Assembly: GCF_023520895.1 (NCBI RefSeq)
Contig: NZ_CP026029.1
Span: forward strand, 682,001-746,000
DNA from: Paenibacillus sp. PK3_47
GTDB lineage: Bacteria > Bacillota > Bacilli > Paenibacillales > Paenibacillaceae
Length of the DNA: 64,000 bases
Direction: 5' to 3'
Position numbers and translations under genes: made by a program. Shown in pieces: positions 8,386 to 17,419 of this stretch; position 1 is the stretch's first letter, and each line of letters begins with the position of its first letter. A model generated the notes under the pieces. It did not search any database, was not told the DNA's origin, and saw only the letters and a program-made list of their open reading frames with translations.

Positions 8386-9192
8386 TCATTTTGTTATTTG
8401 CTTCCGGTATCTGTATATATCACCGCCGGATTTACTGACATGGTAAAAGACTTCAAATCCCCGCCGCAGTAATTCCTCATCAGGTCTTCTATGCTTATCG
8501 TCATCCCCGATACAGTCGATGAGGTAACCGCCGTTTTTGACCACTCTGGCCAGTTCATTCAGCTCAAGATCATAATGATCGCCCACCACATGCCCTGACA
8601 TCACAATATCAAAGCTATTATCGGCATAAGGAATACACTCAGCCGTCCCGTCGACCACAACCATGTTGCTAATCTTCTCGCGCTTAATCCTGTCACGCAT
8701 GTACTCCCGCAGGCTGCCGGTGGGTTCACTTGCATAGACAAACTTTGCTTGTTCCGCTGCTGCAAAGGCAAGCCGTCCTGTACCGCTTCCGATATCAAGC
8801 ACTATTTTATCTGTAAAATCCGCAAGCTCCAGCAGCCGCTCTTTATCCCAATCATAGATGTAGTTACAATTCCGGTTCATCACTTCGGGATAAGCATACA
8901 CAACAGAAGTTTCCATAGCTTGAAGCACAAACACCTCAGCTCTGCGAACCTCATCAGCCGTAAGATTACCAGGGGCTTTTGCTATGATCTGGTCAACATA
9001 AGTTTTGCTTTCCGGACTTTTATGCATGAAGTACCAGGCAACCGCCGGATTGTAAGCCAGTGCAATTCCCAGGTTATCCGCAAACTCCGCCCACCCGCGG
9101 TAATCACGGCAAATCATTTCAATAATCCAGCGGTCCAGCAGAAGAAAGCTGTTCATCGAAAACTCCTCCGCATGGATCCAGTTATAACTCAT
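8386..9192 (-). CDS. Class I SAM-dependent methyltransferase
   Basis: The Rossmann methyltransferase core starts near residue 130 with motif I VLDIGSGTGRLAF. The acidic strand end (YASEP), the motif II region (VVVDGTAECIPYADNSFD) and the following IVMSGHV strand are typical of the Methyltransf_11 fold. The N-terminal 120 residues are helical and unassigned. The ATG at 9192 has AAGGGAG eight bases upstream, and the length of 268 residues is normal. The substrate cannot be told. It is a single-gene unit with its own terminator. Confidence 0.82.
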   Translation of the reverse strand: MSYNWIHAEEFSMNSFLLLDRWIIEMICRDYRGWAEFADNLGIALAYNPAVAWYFMHKSPESKTYVDQIIAKAPGNLTADEVRRAEVFVLQAMETSVVYAYPEVMNRNCNYIYDWDKERLLELADFTDKIVLDIGSGTGRLAFAAAEQAKFVYASEPTGSLREYMRDRIKREKISNMVVVDGTAECIPYADNSFDIVMSGHVVGDHYDLELNELARVVKNGGYLIDCIGDDDKHRRPDEELLRRGFEVFYHVSKSGGDIYRYRKQITK

Positions 9193-9317
9193 AGACAGCT
9201 CCCTTTTCCAATAAAATGTTGGCGTACTGCATTCGCTACATCCAATATTTTACACAGTAAAGATCTGTGCCATCAAGGGAGAGCATGATTATAAAAGGTC
9301 TATGCCGTATAGCAGTT

Positions 9318-9833
9318 TCACTGTCTCCTCAGCCATTCTTGTTCCAACATGCTCATTTCCCACAGATTCCAGTACTCACTGCCAACTTTACGCGCTTCGC
9401 GCAGGAAACCGTCTTTTACAAACCCGGCTTTCTCATAACAGGCCAGCGCTCCATGATTAAAATCAAATACACCGAGGCTCACTCTGTGCAGTTTCAGCTC
9501 TCCGAATGCAATGTTCAGAAGCTTCTGCACCATCTGCTGCCCGATGCCCTGTCCCTGCAGGTCTCTGCGCCCGACGATCACCTTACCTATTCTTCCGGAA
9601 TTATTAACAGGATCAACCGTTAAATTGATATGGCCAATGACCTCATCATTCTCTTCATATACCACCCGGTAGATAAGCGCATTACTGCGGATGTAATTCT
9701 CCAGCTGCTCTTCTGTTAAAGGGTAGTTAAATGTTCTCCCGCCCCACTGTACCATGAATTCCGGCGACTCGATCCAGCCAATCAGCTGCATAAAGTCTTG
9801 ACGTTCAAACTGCTCCATTCTGATCACAGGCAT
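9318..9833 (-). CDS. GNAT-family N-acetyltransferase
   Basis: Acetyl-CoA-dependent acetyltransferase. The signature is the core IGKVIVGRRDLQGQGIGQQMV (acetyl-CoA loop Q-G-Q-G-I-G near residues 100-110), then the HRVSLGVFDFNHGALACYEKAGF segment of the RimJ/RimL-like class. The ATG at 9833 follows AAAGGGGAG with very short spacing; GTG 9827 or ATG 9818 could also be used. It lies 10 bp after the DinB-like gene and probably shares its transcript. Its target (an amino sugar, ribosomal protein or antibiotic) cannot be inferred. Confidence 0.82.
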   Translation of the reverse strand: MPVIRMEQFERQDFMQLIGWIESPEFMVQWGGRTFNYPLTEEQLENYIRSNALIYRVVYEENDEVIGHINLTVDPVNNSGRIGKVIVGRRDLQGQGIGQQMVQKLLNIAFGELKLHRVSLGVFDFNHGALACYEKAGFVKDGFLREARKVGSEYWNLWEMSMLEQEWLRRQ

Positions 9834-9843
9834 CTCCCCTTTC

Positions 9844-10377
9844 TCAATGGTATTGTCCGGAAACATGGACATCGTTATCCTGCAGCATTTTGGCAAGCAC
9901 CACAATCTGACCGGCATGATATCCATAGTGCGCTGCTACCTGAACCAGCAGGCGGCCAATCACCCGGGTGTCACAGGTTTCACCTTCACTGGCATTACTC
10001 CGGTGCATCCGGTTCCAGTCTTCGCGCTCAAAGCGGATAATGACCTCCCTGGACAAATCCTCTTCCGTCAAAGCAGATAAAATCTCTTCCGATTGAGACC
10101 GGGTAGCCCGGAGCAGGCGGATTAATTCTTCTTTTGACATTCCCCCCTCAGCCGTAAATTCGCGGGTACGCTCCCGGACGAAAGGCCTGTTCCCTATGGC
10201 GCTGACCACATTCTGATATTCGTTACCTGCCAGATGCAGACAAAGATTACCGATGCTGTTCATGGAAGTCTTTGTTCTGTTCCAAACCAGATCCTCATTT
10301 AAAAGATTCAAGCTTCTCTCCATCCGCTCAAGCTGCTTATTCATATCTTCCAACACGTACGTGATCAGTGGAATCAA
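9844..10377 (-). CDS. DinB-superfamily protein (DUF1572-like)
   Basis: A four-helix-bundle DinB-type protein of 177 residues. The three conserved metal-binding histidines are visible: one in GNLCLHLAGN near residue 48, and two in the C-terminal HYGYHAGQ motif near 150-154. The start is TTG at 10377, supported by AAGGAGG seven bases upstream. The family includes thiol transferases and stress-induced proteins, but the reaction here is unknown. The GNAT gene follows closely downstream. Confidence 0.8.
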   Translation of the reverse strand: MIPLITYVLEDMNKQLERMERSLNLLNEDLVWNRTKTSMNSIGNLCLHLAGNEYQNVVSAIGNRPFVRERTREFTAEGGMSKEELIRLLRATRSQSEEILSALTEEDLSREVIIRFEREDWNRMHRSNASEGETCDTRVIGRLLVQVAAHYGYHAGQIVVLAKMLQDNDVHVSGQYH

Positions 10378-10482
10378 CTAAATCCCTCCTTTTAGTCACA
10401 TCATAATGAAGCTGTACATGTACGTAAAATGAAAGTTCACCATATCTCCCATGAAGAAAAGCTCATGTCTCCCCAAACAGCT

Positions 10483-11076
10483 CTACTCTTTCCACGTAAC
10501 CTGCCATCCGTAGGACTGGAGGCTAAAATAGGTTTTGAACTCGGCGACTACTGCGTGTGCCTCTTCCTCCGAGGCGGCTCCAAATATCGTAATGCCTTTT
10601 AGATTACACCCGGAAATCTGCTCCAATCCGCTATACCTTGCTGCATCTACCCCAATCTCCCGGAGAGCCGCACTATCTCTGAATATGGACAAATCGCCGG
10701 CCGGATACGTAAACTCCACCAATTTGCGCAGTTCGCCTGCGACCGCCAGATGGGATTCATCCCGTGCCCGCTCGTCTGTGCTGAAAGTGGTAAGATGTTT
10801 TAGATTTTTTAAAAAGGCCAGGTCAGGTATTGTCACTCTCTTGAGTTCGAGTTTCTTTAGCTTCTTAAGGTCAGCAATATAGCCCAGATCGCCGGCTTCC
10901 ACTTCTTCCATGCTTAACTCCGTCAGATTCACCAAGGTTCCTATCGTATGGCTGTCCAAGGCGTCAACCCGGTTAAGCCTGAGAGATTTTAATTTCGGGA
11001 TCTCCTTAAGTTTGGACAAATCGTTTAATGAAAGGCCCGTTAAGGTAAGTTCCCTTAAATTCTCCAAGTACGGCAA
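10483..11076 (-). pseudogene. C-terminal leucine-rich-repeat part of a frameshifted SUKH-LRR gene
   Basis: The translation is a run of leucine-rich repeats (LRELTLTGLSL, LKSLRLNRVDAL, LTELSMEEVEA, LKKLELKRVTI), then a short alpha/beta tail. No ribosome site precedes its first ATG at 11076. The frame continues upstream as GESPLKNLDVQYLPYLENL, which joins naturally to the LRR start at the end of the 11006-11977 frame. A single extra base in the G5 run (+ strand C at 11109-11113) would account for the break. Read together, 10483-11977 makes one protein of about 498 residues. This is either a real frameshift, a phase-variable tract or a sequencing error. Confidence 0.75.
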
Positions 11077-11977
11077 GTACTGTACATCCAGATTCTTTAA
11101 AGGACTTTCCCCCTATTACAAGCTTTGTTAAAGAAGGCAGCTGTTTGAATACATCGTAATTTATAATTTCAGCGGCATGGATAATAAGCTCCTTGAGATT
11201 GGGCATGCGGGTTAAAAAATCCAGCGAAACTGCCCCGTATTTCCCCGCTGCATCAGCCTTGATAAAGACCATCCTCTGTTTGCTCAATGCTGCGGCAGAA
11301 ATATAACCGCCATCCATCTCCTCTGCAAAATACGCTGCCCAAAATCCGCTGACTGGGATGAGGCTGTTGGTTTCATTGTCACTTTGGGTCAATGCCGCCA
11401 CGTCGTCGAACAGATGTCCATGCCTGCGTTCAATCAGCATCACCTCTTCCCCGTCTGTAACCCGAATCTCGCCATTCCTGAAGCCCGATTCAATGAATCC
11501 AAAGAACTGCTCCAGGCTGTCTGCAAGCACATAGGAAATATCTGAATTGCGGTCCAACGTGATGATCTGGCCATAGCTCCCCTTTGCTGCCGGTTCCAGG
11601 TCCATAACCAGAAATGATCCGCCTCCGTCTTCAGCAAACGGGACCCATCCTTTTCTATACTCCCCTTCTTTGACTGCATCCGCTCTGCCGGAAACAATGT
11701 CATAAGCTGAATCCTGGAACCCTCTCCATGCAGCAGCCGCTGACTGAAGGTTCATCCAGCTAAGCCCGGACATGACGCCAAACACCTGATCTCCCTCTCC
11801 GTTATGTCTTAAATATAAGTTTTTGAATTCGTCCGGGAACCGGAACCCGATCAGCTCCTCCACTCCAGTGATTTCCGCTTCCCCAGCTGCAGGATTCAGC
11901 AGGTCCTCAACATCCGGTATGTACTCTTTTAAAATCCTGATCAGGCGGCAATCATCTTTTGCATGAAATACAGACAT
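11006..11977 (-). pseudogene. SMI1/KNR4 (SUKH) domain protein, N-terminal part of a frameshifted gene
   Basis: Residues 25-170 fit the SMI1/KNR4 (SUKH-1) fold: the GVEELIGFRFPDEFKNLYLRHNG start, a GLSWMNLQ segment, and GWVPFAEDGGGSFLVMDL through to ADSLEQFFGFIESG. After a linker the first leucine-rich repeat appears (LDFLTRMPNLKELIIHA, LPSLTKLVIG). The frame then runs into the unlikely tail KESGCTVLAVLGEF because of a one-base shift at 11109-11113. The ATG at 11977 is chosen, although its ribosome site (ACGGGGT) is weak. SUKH proteins are known as immunity proteins to contact-dependent or secreted toxins, but no toxin gene lies nearby. Confidence 0.75.
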
Positions 11978-12059
11978 ACAGCAGACCCCGTTTCGCAAGT
12001 TTGATGTTCTACAGAATATATCCAATATACATTCTTGCTGCTCTTTCGCGCCACTTCCG

Positions 12060-12824
12060 CTAGATCCCGGTCTCCCGCATCCTGACCATCACCTTCTCCA
12101 TCCTCTCTTCTAGATCCGCCCCTCTGAACTGCGGCAGCGTCAGCTCACTCACGATTTTCCCGTCACTCATAAATAGAATACGCGTGGTCTTCGCCGCAAC
12201 TTTGGCGTCGTGGGTGACCAGCATTACGGCTGTCCCTTCGTCGTTAATCTCAGCTAACAGATCCATGATTTCTTCCGCGGCTTCCCGGTTCAGTGCCCCG
12301 GTCGGTTCGTCGCCAAAAATAATCCTGGGACGGTTCATCAGCGCCCGGCAAATGCCTGCACGCTGCAGCTGCCCGCCTGACACCTGGGTGATCCCCCGCT
12401 TTTCCAGTCCGGCAATGCCGGTCCGGGCCATGAGCAGCCTGGCTCGTTCAGTGATGGCTTTGACGTTCCTCCGGTTGTCCCGCATGGACGGAAGAATGAT
12501 GTTGTCCAGGATATTCAGATTCTTCATCAGCGTAGGCTGCTGGAACACAAAGCCCATTTCCTTCCGGCGCAGGTCAGCCAGCTCATTTTCTCTAAGTTCC
12601 CCCAGCTCCCTGCCGTTAAACACAACCTGACCGCCGTCAACCGTATCCATCCCGCTCAGCGCGAACAAGAGTGTAGACTTTCCCGAACCCGAAGGCCCCA
12701 TCACCGAAACAAACTCCCCCTCACCGATGCTCACAGATACCCCGTCAAGAACCTTCTGCCGTTCATCGTCATGGCTGTAAATCTTCTCGATCTCTTCACC
12801 AGCAATCAACCTTCTCATCATCAT
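12060..12824 (-). CDS. ABC transporter ATP-binding protein (MacB/LolD class)
   Basis: A complete ATPase of 254 residues: Walker A GPSGSGKST near 43, Q-loop FVFQQPTLM, signature QVSGGQLQRAGICRAL, Walker B IIFGDEPTGAL and H-loop VTHDAKVA. The Ala in the signature region (QRAG for the usual QRVA) is a mild variant. The start has AAGGAG six bases upstream, and the gene begins three bases after the permease stop. With the FtsX-type permease upstream it forms an exporter of the kind used for antimicrobial-peptide or lipoprotein handling. Confidence 0.92.
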   Translation of the reverse strand: MMMRRLIAGEEIEKIYSHDDERQKVLDGVSVSIGEGEFVSVMGPSGSGKSTLLFALSGMDTVDGGQVVFNGRELGELRENELADLRRKEMGFVFQQPTLMKNLNILDNIILPSMRDNRRNVKAITERARLLMARTGIAGLEKRGITQVSGGQLQRAGICRALMNRPRIIFGDEPTGALNREAAEEIMDLLAEINDEGTAVMLVTHDAKVAAKTTRILFMSDGKIVSELTLPQFRGADLEERMEKVMVRMRETGI

Positions 12825-12827
12825 GAT

Positions 12828-15146
12828 TCACTCCTTAATATTGCCCGGTATAGTAATGAGTCCCGTACCCGATGTGCCGAAGAGGGTGGCAATAAGCACG
12901 GAACCGGTCAGCATCAGCGGACTCAGCAGATAAGCCTGCAGCGGATCCACAACAAAGGTGAAGGATGAGGCGCCAAACGAGGAAATCAGCGAACCCGCCA
13001 ACCTCTCTCCAAGCGTGTTCGCAAGAAGCGTGCCGAGCCCTATCCCGATCACTAGCACAACTGCCGAACGCGCAAAATACTGTGCCCGCAAATCTGCATC
13101 AGTGAAGCCAAGTGATTTCATAACAGCAATGGTAGATCTGTCCTTCGCGACAAGCATGCGCATAAACAGCACGGTAACCAGTACGCAAATTACCAGCATC
13201 ATAATAATGGCTGCACGTGAAGCCGTACCGACGGAGCTAATGGCCGAGCCGAAGGTTTGTGTAACAAACTCATCGATACCCGATACTTTGGCATAACTAA
13301 ACCGGCCCGCATACTCTCTGACTTTTCCGTCTACAAGTGATTCATCATCAAGCTCGGCATAAATAACGGACCACATGATGTCCGCAGATCGGCTGCTAAA
13401 ACCGGCCTTGGCGGTTTTCCCGCCATTGGTAATGTCGGAATAGACTCCGCATACCGTCAGATTTACGGATTGCCCGTTTATTACCAGCTTTAGAGCATCA
13501 CCAGGTTTTTTGCCAAGCTCTTCTGCATTTATCACGGACAGGGCAATCTCATGATCTCCAGCGGGCGCCCGTCCTTCGGCATATTCCAGCGGAAAAATAG
13601 AATGATCGCCCAGCTCAATTTTGAGCCTTTCTTCCGTTCCGTCCTCTCTTATAGCCGTAAAGCTTTCCGTTGTAAGCACCGCATACCGGAAAATAGCAGT
13701 ATCGTCCTCCATAACGTTAGCTATTTCCGCTGCCTTTGCGGCGATATGATCACTTTGCTGGATATCCAGACGCATGTCGCTGCTGCCCACCCCCATATAG
13801 GTGATGAAGCTTTTGGAGGAAATGGTGTGGTGAAGGTTCTGGGGAACAATGATGACAAAAGCCGCAAGGATAAGCACAGACAGCATGGTGATATACAGCC
13901 TTTTTCTGGCCAGAACATCCTTGACGCCGAGAAAAACATTCGTGTTCAGCAGCCGGTTAGCGCTTAGCTTAAACTGTCCTGCTCCCCCGGATTTGTCCTG
14001 TGATGTGCCGAAACGTACAGCCTCCGCGGCGGAAATGTTACGGAAACGTCCCAGCATGCCGCTTACATAGCCGGTAGTGGCAAGGAACACAAGTGCAGCG
14101 CCGGTCCCTCCGGCCAGCATGGCCAAGGAAGAGTTCTCACTTCCCCCCATGTACAGCCGTATATTTTCCAGCAGCCGGCCCCGGAACAGAAATGACAGAG
14201 CGAACCCGAGAATACTGCCCAATGCGGCAATTCCGGTGTATTTTGCAAGATAAATCTGCCGGATGTCTGATACACGCAGCCCTACAGCTTTCATGACGCC
14301 GATTTCGCGGTAGTCGTTTTCGATGGTGGCAAGAAGTGTAAAGCGGATGGTCATCAGGGCAATGGCTACCACTAGTCCGCTGACCAGAAGGATAACGGCA
14401 ATCATCAGCCCGTCAGAAATGGCATTCAGCATTTTAAACAGCGGATAGGTAATCGTGGGCCCGTTTGCTTCAAGTCCTGCAGAGGTGTAATCCTCCTGGA
14501 AAGCTCCGAGCATGGAGAGGTCCTTCAATCTGAACTCAATCAGATACTCTATGCTCCCTGAGGTCTCGATTGCCGCGTAGTCTGGCCCGCTGACCAGAAA
14601 TCTTTTGGAGGAAGCCAGCAAAGAGTTCATCTGGGAGTCCCGGAGAAATCCGGCTACGGTAAGTTCTTTACCAGCGATAACAGCCCGGTCCCCAACCCTT
14701 GCGGAGCCGTCCTTCATATAAGCGACAGGTACATACAGTTCACCTTCAGCTGCCTTAATCACGTTACCGTCAAGATCAAGCAGGTAATCAAATTTGCCGC
14801 TTTGTGTGGTAAAGCCGTTGTCCTGCACGCTGGATGCAAGCGTCTTACCGCCGATCACAATTTTCGCACCTTCAACATTAAGAAATTCCAGGACCTGAAA
14901 ATCGTCTACTCTGGAGTTCTGCTCCGCAAAAGCCGTAATCCGCGCCCGGTCCAGCTCACCTGAATGCATCTGCATGAAATGCGGAGTTTTTGCGTGTACC
15001 ATAAGCGTCTCAATGGCCCCTGTAAGATTGACGGCAAGAATCGCCGACAGGGAAACCAGCATAGCGGCAGCAGCGGCAAAAATCATGGTGCATAAAGAAA
15101 TCAGTTTACTTGCAAGGATGTCATTGCGGATTATCCTGAAGTACAT
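12828..15146 (-). CDS. FtsX-like ABC transporter permease, two FtsX domains
   Basis: A membrane protein of 772 residues. A first helix near 15-40 is followed by a large extracytoplasmic domain, then three helices (about 245-375) that form the first FtsX domain. A second helix near 410 is followed by a second external domain, and three helices near 645-765 form the second FtsX domain. The repeated IGVMKAVGLRVSDIRQIYLAKY and IAVMKSLGFTDADLRAQYFAR motifs mark the two domains. The start at 15146 (AGGTGA upstream) overlaps the end of the MFS gene. It works with the ATPase at 12060. Confidence 0.9.
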   Translation of the reverse strand: MYFRIIRNDILASKLISLCTMIFAAAAAMLVSLSAILAVNLTGAIETLMVHAKTPHFMQMHSGELDRARITAFAEQNSRVDDFQVLEFLNVEGAKIVIGGKTLASSVQDNGFTTQSGKFDYLLDLDGNVIKAAEGELYVPVAYMKDGSARVGDRAVIAGKELTVAGFLRDSQMNSLLASSKRFLVSGPDYAAIETSGSIEYLIEFRLKDLSMLGAFQEDYTSAGLEANGPTITYPLFKMLNAISDGLMIAVILLVSGLVVAIALMTIRFTLLATIENDYREIGVMKAVGLRVSDIRQIYLAKYTGIAALGSILGFALSFLFRGRLLENIRLYMGGSENSSLAMLAGGTGAALVFLATTGYVSGMLGRFRNISAAEAVRFGTSQDKSGGAGQFKLSANRLLNTNVFLGVKDVLARKRLYITMLSVLILAAFVIIVPQNLHHTISSKSFITYMGVGSSDMRLDIQQSDHIAAKAAEIANVMEDDTAIFRYAVLTTESFTAIREDGTEERLKIELGDHSIFPLEYAEGRAPAGDHEIALSVINAEELGKKPGDALKLVINGQSVNLTVCGVYSDITNGGKTAKAGFSSRSADIMWSVIYAELDDESLVDGKVREYAGRFSYAKVSGIDEFVTQTFGSAISSVGTASRAAIIMMLVICVLVTVLFMRMLVAKDRSTIAVMKSLGFTDADLRAQYFARSAVVLVIGIGLGTLLANTLGERLAGSLISSFGASSFTFVVDPLQAYLLSPLMLTGSVLIATLFGTSGTGLITIPGNIKE

Positions 15147-16444
15147 GCGTCACCTCTGTTTTCCAGCCTTTTAATGGATTTCATATGATACAAAATCACT
15201 GCAGCAACACTTAACAGCAGCCCGGCGATGATGATCAGAAGCCCTGTTCCCCGCCCGCTTCCTGTGCCGATAATCCTGCCCACACTGCCTGCAAGTTCTC
15301 CTCCGTCCACCAGCAAAGGAGTGAACACATGATCCGCAAGCACACCGGACAGCATATAAGCGGCTATGAAGCCGAGCTGTGATACTAATCCAATGAGTGA
15401 CCAGGCTCTGCCCTGAACGGAGTTATCTATATTGGTGCGGACGAGGTAGTCCAGGCTGGTGTTGGTAAAGGGAAGCGTGGCAAAAAAGAGGAATCCCGAA
15501 ATACCAAGCAGAATGATATTTTCCCGCAGTCCGAATACCGCGATGAACAATCCTCCACAAAAAAGCGATACTGCAAGGATTCGGACAAAATTCTTCCGGA
15601 TCGGGAACAGGCCGATGACTACACTAGCTGCAAGCATCCCCAGCGCAATAATGGTCTCCAGTGTACCGAGTATGGCGCTGTCCGTAAATGAAAGAACCAG
15701 AGGCATGGTAAGTGTCTCGATGAATCCCAGAAAAAACGTCACTACAGAGGTCATAATAACCAATACCAGTACCCCCCTGTTAACGGCAACGGCGTTCCAA
15801 CCTTCTCTGAATTCACGTATAAATGACCCGGTCTGCCCGGCAAGTCGCTCGGAAGCGAAGCCTCTGCGCACCGCAAGCGTCGAAGCAGCGGTTACAAAAA
15901 AAGTGCAGATATCAAGGATCAGCAGCAGCTTCACATCAGATACGGTGAGCAGAAATCCGGCCAGGGCCGGGGAGATCAGATATTTTGCGGAGCCTGCCAC
16001 CTGGACTAACCCGCTCGCCTTCGTATACTGTTCCTCGGTCAGCAGATCTGTAACCGTAGCTTTGTAGGCCGGATCAAGCAGGGAAGAGAACACAGAGCTT
16101 ATGGTAACTCCCACACAAATCTGCCACAGCTGTGCTTCTCCGTTCAGCAGACAGAGCAGAATGAACACAAGCCCTGTTGCGGACAGACTGTCACCAAGCA
16201 CCATAAGCAATCTACGGTCATAACGGTCTGCCAGCACGCCAGCCACGGGACTTAACAGCAGCGAGGGCATGAACGCCAGCAAAGTCACCAAAGCCATTGC
16301 CGATACCTGCCCGGTCTGCTGATACAGATACACACCAAGCCCGAACGCGGTAAGCCCGCTGCCAACCGCCGAAACCAGCTGTCCCGACCATAAGAGCAGA
16401 AAACTGCCGAAGCCCCTTCCCGGTTTAGTCATTCCCGGCTTCAT
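15131..16444 (-). CDS. MFS transporter, MFS_3/macrolide-efflux type
   Basis: Major facilitator of about 437 residues with 12 predicted helices. The N-terminal pattern FGSFLLLWSGQLVSAVGSGLTAFGLGVYLYQQTGQ and the loop VAGVLADRYDRRLLMVLGD are typical of the macrolide efflux (MefA-like)/enterobactin exporter group. It overlaps the tetR gene upstream by 20 bases and the FtsX permease downstream by 16. The first ATG at 16444 follows AAGGAG immediately; the ATG at 16432 is a good alternative. The operon arrangement suggests export of a toxic compound sensed by the TetR protein. Confidence 0.87.
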   Translation of the reverse strand: MKPGMTKPGRGFGSFLLLWSGQLVSAVGSGLTAFGLGVYLYQQTGQVSAMALVTLLAFMPSLLLSPVAGVLADRYDRRLLMVLGDSLSATGLVFILLCLLNGEAQLWQICVGVTISSVFSSLLDPAYKATVTDLLTEEQYTKASGLVQVAGSAKYLISPALAGFLLTVSDVKLLLILDICTFFVTAASTLAVRRGFASERLAGQTGSFIREFREGWNAVAVNRGVLVLVIMTSVVTFFLGFIETLTMPLVLSFTDSAILGTLETIIALGMLAASVVIGLFPIRKNFVRILAVSLFCGGLFIAVFGLRENIILLGISGFLFFATLPFTNTSLDYLVRTNIDNSVQGRAWSLIGLVSQLGFIAAYMLSGVLADHVFTPLLVDGGELAGSVGRIIGTGSGRGTGLLIIIAGLLLSVAAVILYHMKSIKRLENRGDACTSG

Positions 16445-17090
16445 CTCCTTCTCCGCTGCTGAACACCTGCAGGATGCTCATCAGACTTCCGGTTTCGGCA
16501 CCAAGCAGCCGTTCAGTATTTGTAATAAATGCCAGCATCCGTGTCATGCGCTCTTCGTCCGTCATTTCAACCATCTCCTCATCAAAAATGGCATTGGCGT
16601 AGATGATGATCATCTCCATGCATTCATAGGGGTACGGCGTACTGAACAATCCCTGTTCTATCCCTTCGCGAATCATTGGTGTCAGAATCGGGGGCACACC
16701 ACTATACAGAACCTTCTGGATCTTCTGATGCATCAGCGCATTCTGGGGCCGGTGGATATGCTCCATAATTTCTTGGCCGCTGCCGCCCCCGTTCCCGCTG
16801 CGGACATTCATTGCCATAATGGCCCGAAGCATACGCTCAATAACAGGAATGCCGGTGTCTCCGGCAATGGCCTGCGCCGCTCCCAGCATCCTGCTGCTGT
16901 ACCGCTCAATCAGCGCGTCCATAATATCTTCCTTCGACTTGAAGTGATGATACAGCGTTCCCCGGGCAATCCCGACCTTGCTCAAAATATCATTGGTACT
17001 GGTGCCGTCAAAGCCCTTCTGCCCGAACAGCTCATCCGCGGCATCCAGGATTTCGTTCCGCCGCATTTCGGCGTCTTTTACGATTCTCAT
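16425..17090 (-). CDS. TetR-family repressor of the efflux operon
   Basis: The N-terminal helix-turn-helix (RRNEILDAADELFGQKGFDGTSTNDILSKVGIARGTLYHHFKSKEDIM) is a textbook TetR domain. The C-terminal ligand domain is helical. The ATG at 17090 has AAAGGAG eight bases upstream; the longer frame to 17234 is rejected. A perfect inverted repeat (ACCGAC-5-GTCGGT) 32 bp upstream is the probable autoregulatory operator. As first gene of tetR-MFS-permease-ATPase, it likely represses the whole unit. Confidence 0.9.
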   Translation of the reverse strand: MRIVKDAEMRRNEILDAADELFGQKGFDGTSTNDILSKVGIARGTLYHHFKSKEDIMDALIERYSSRMLGAAQAIAGDTGIPVIERMLRAIMAMNVRSGNGGGSGQEIMEHIHRPQNALMHQKIQKVLYSGVPPILTPMIREGIEQGLFSTPYPYECMEMIIIYANAIFDEEMVEMTDEERMTRMLAFITNTERLLGAETGSLMSILQVFSSGEGDEAGND

Positions 17091-17121
17091 AGTTAGTTCT
17101 CCTTTAGCTGAAAACACACAG

Positions 17122-17138
17122 ACCGACTGTCTGTCGGT
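17122..17138. promoter_or_regulatory. TetR-type operator
   Basis: ACCGAC and GTCGGT form a perfect 6-5-6 inverted repeat between the tetR start (17090) and its probable promoter. Palindromes of this size with CCGAC/GTCGG arms are usual for TetR proteins. Confidence 0.65.
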
Positions 17139-17188
17139 TATGTTGCCAATAATAGCATGATTTTGGAAATTTGTATACCGGAATACAA

Positions 17189-17221
17189 AAAGACGGCTGC
17201 TCTGTGAGAGTAACCGTCTTT
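17189..17221. terminator. Terminator between tetR operon and the AT-rich cassette
   Basis: AAAGACGG and CCGTCTTT pair perfectly around a 17-base loop. On the minus strand the stem is followed by TTTGTATTCC. It lies 24 bp beyond the small ORF at 17246-17419 and most likely ends that transcript. Confidence 0.6.
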
Positions 17222-17245
17222 CCCTATTAAACATATCCTGTTTAT

Positions 17246-17419
17246 TTACCGGCTGCCTGCAATCTGATTAAACTTGATATTTAATTCGTTTAATTTTTCT
17301 TGTGCCTCTTGGTATTGTTCAAGTCTTTTATTACTTTCTTCATTGATCTCTCTTTGCGTTTTAAATTTCAACGTCCCGTTTCCGGCCTTTAATTTTTTTA
17401 AGGCAACTTCTCTCCACAT
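17246..17419 (-). CDS. Small charged helical protein, unknown
   Basis: A 57-residue product, starting at the ATG at 17419 because a strong AAGGAGG lies nine bases upstream; the longer frame to 17455 has none. The sequence is lysine- and glutamate-rich with a heptad-like C-terminal half (KRLEQYQEAQEKLNELNIKFNQI), so a short coiled coil is likely. No family is recognised. Its start lies inside the end of the 17398-18474 gene (22-base overlap), so the two are translationally coupled and probably work together. It is AT-richer than its neighbours. Confidence 0.65.
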   Translation of the reverse strand: MWREVALKKLKAGNGTLKFKTQREINEESNKRLEQYQEAQEKLNELNIKFNQIAGSR

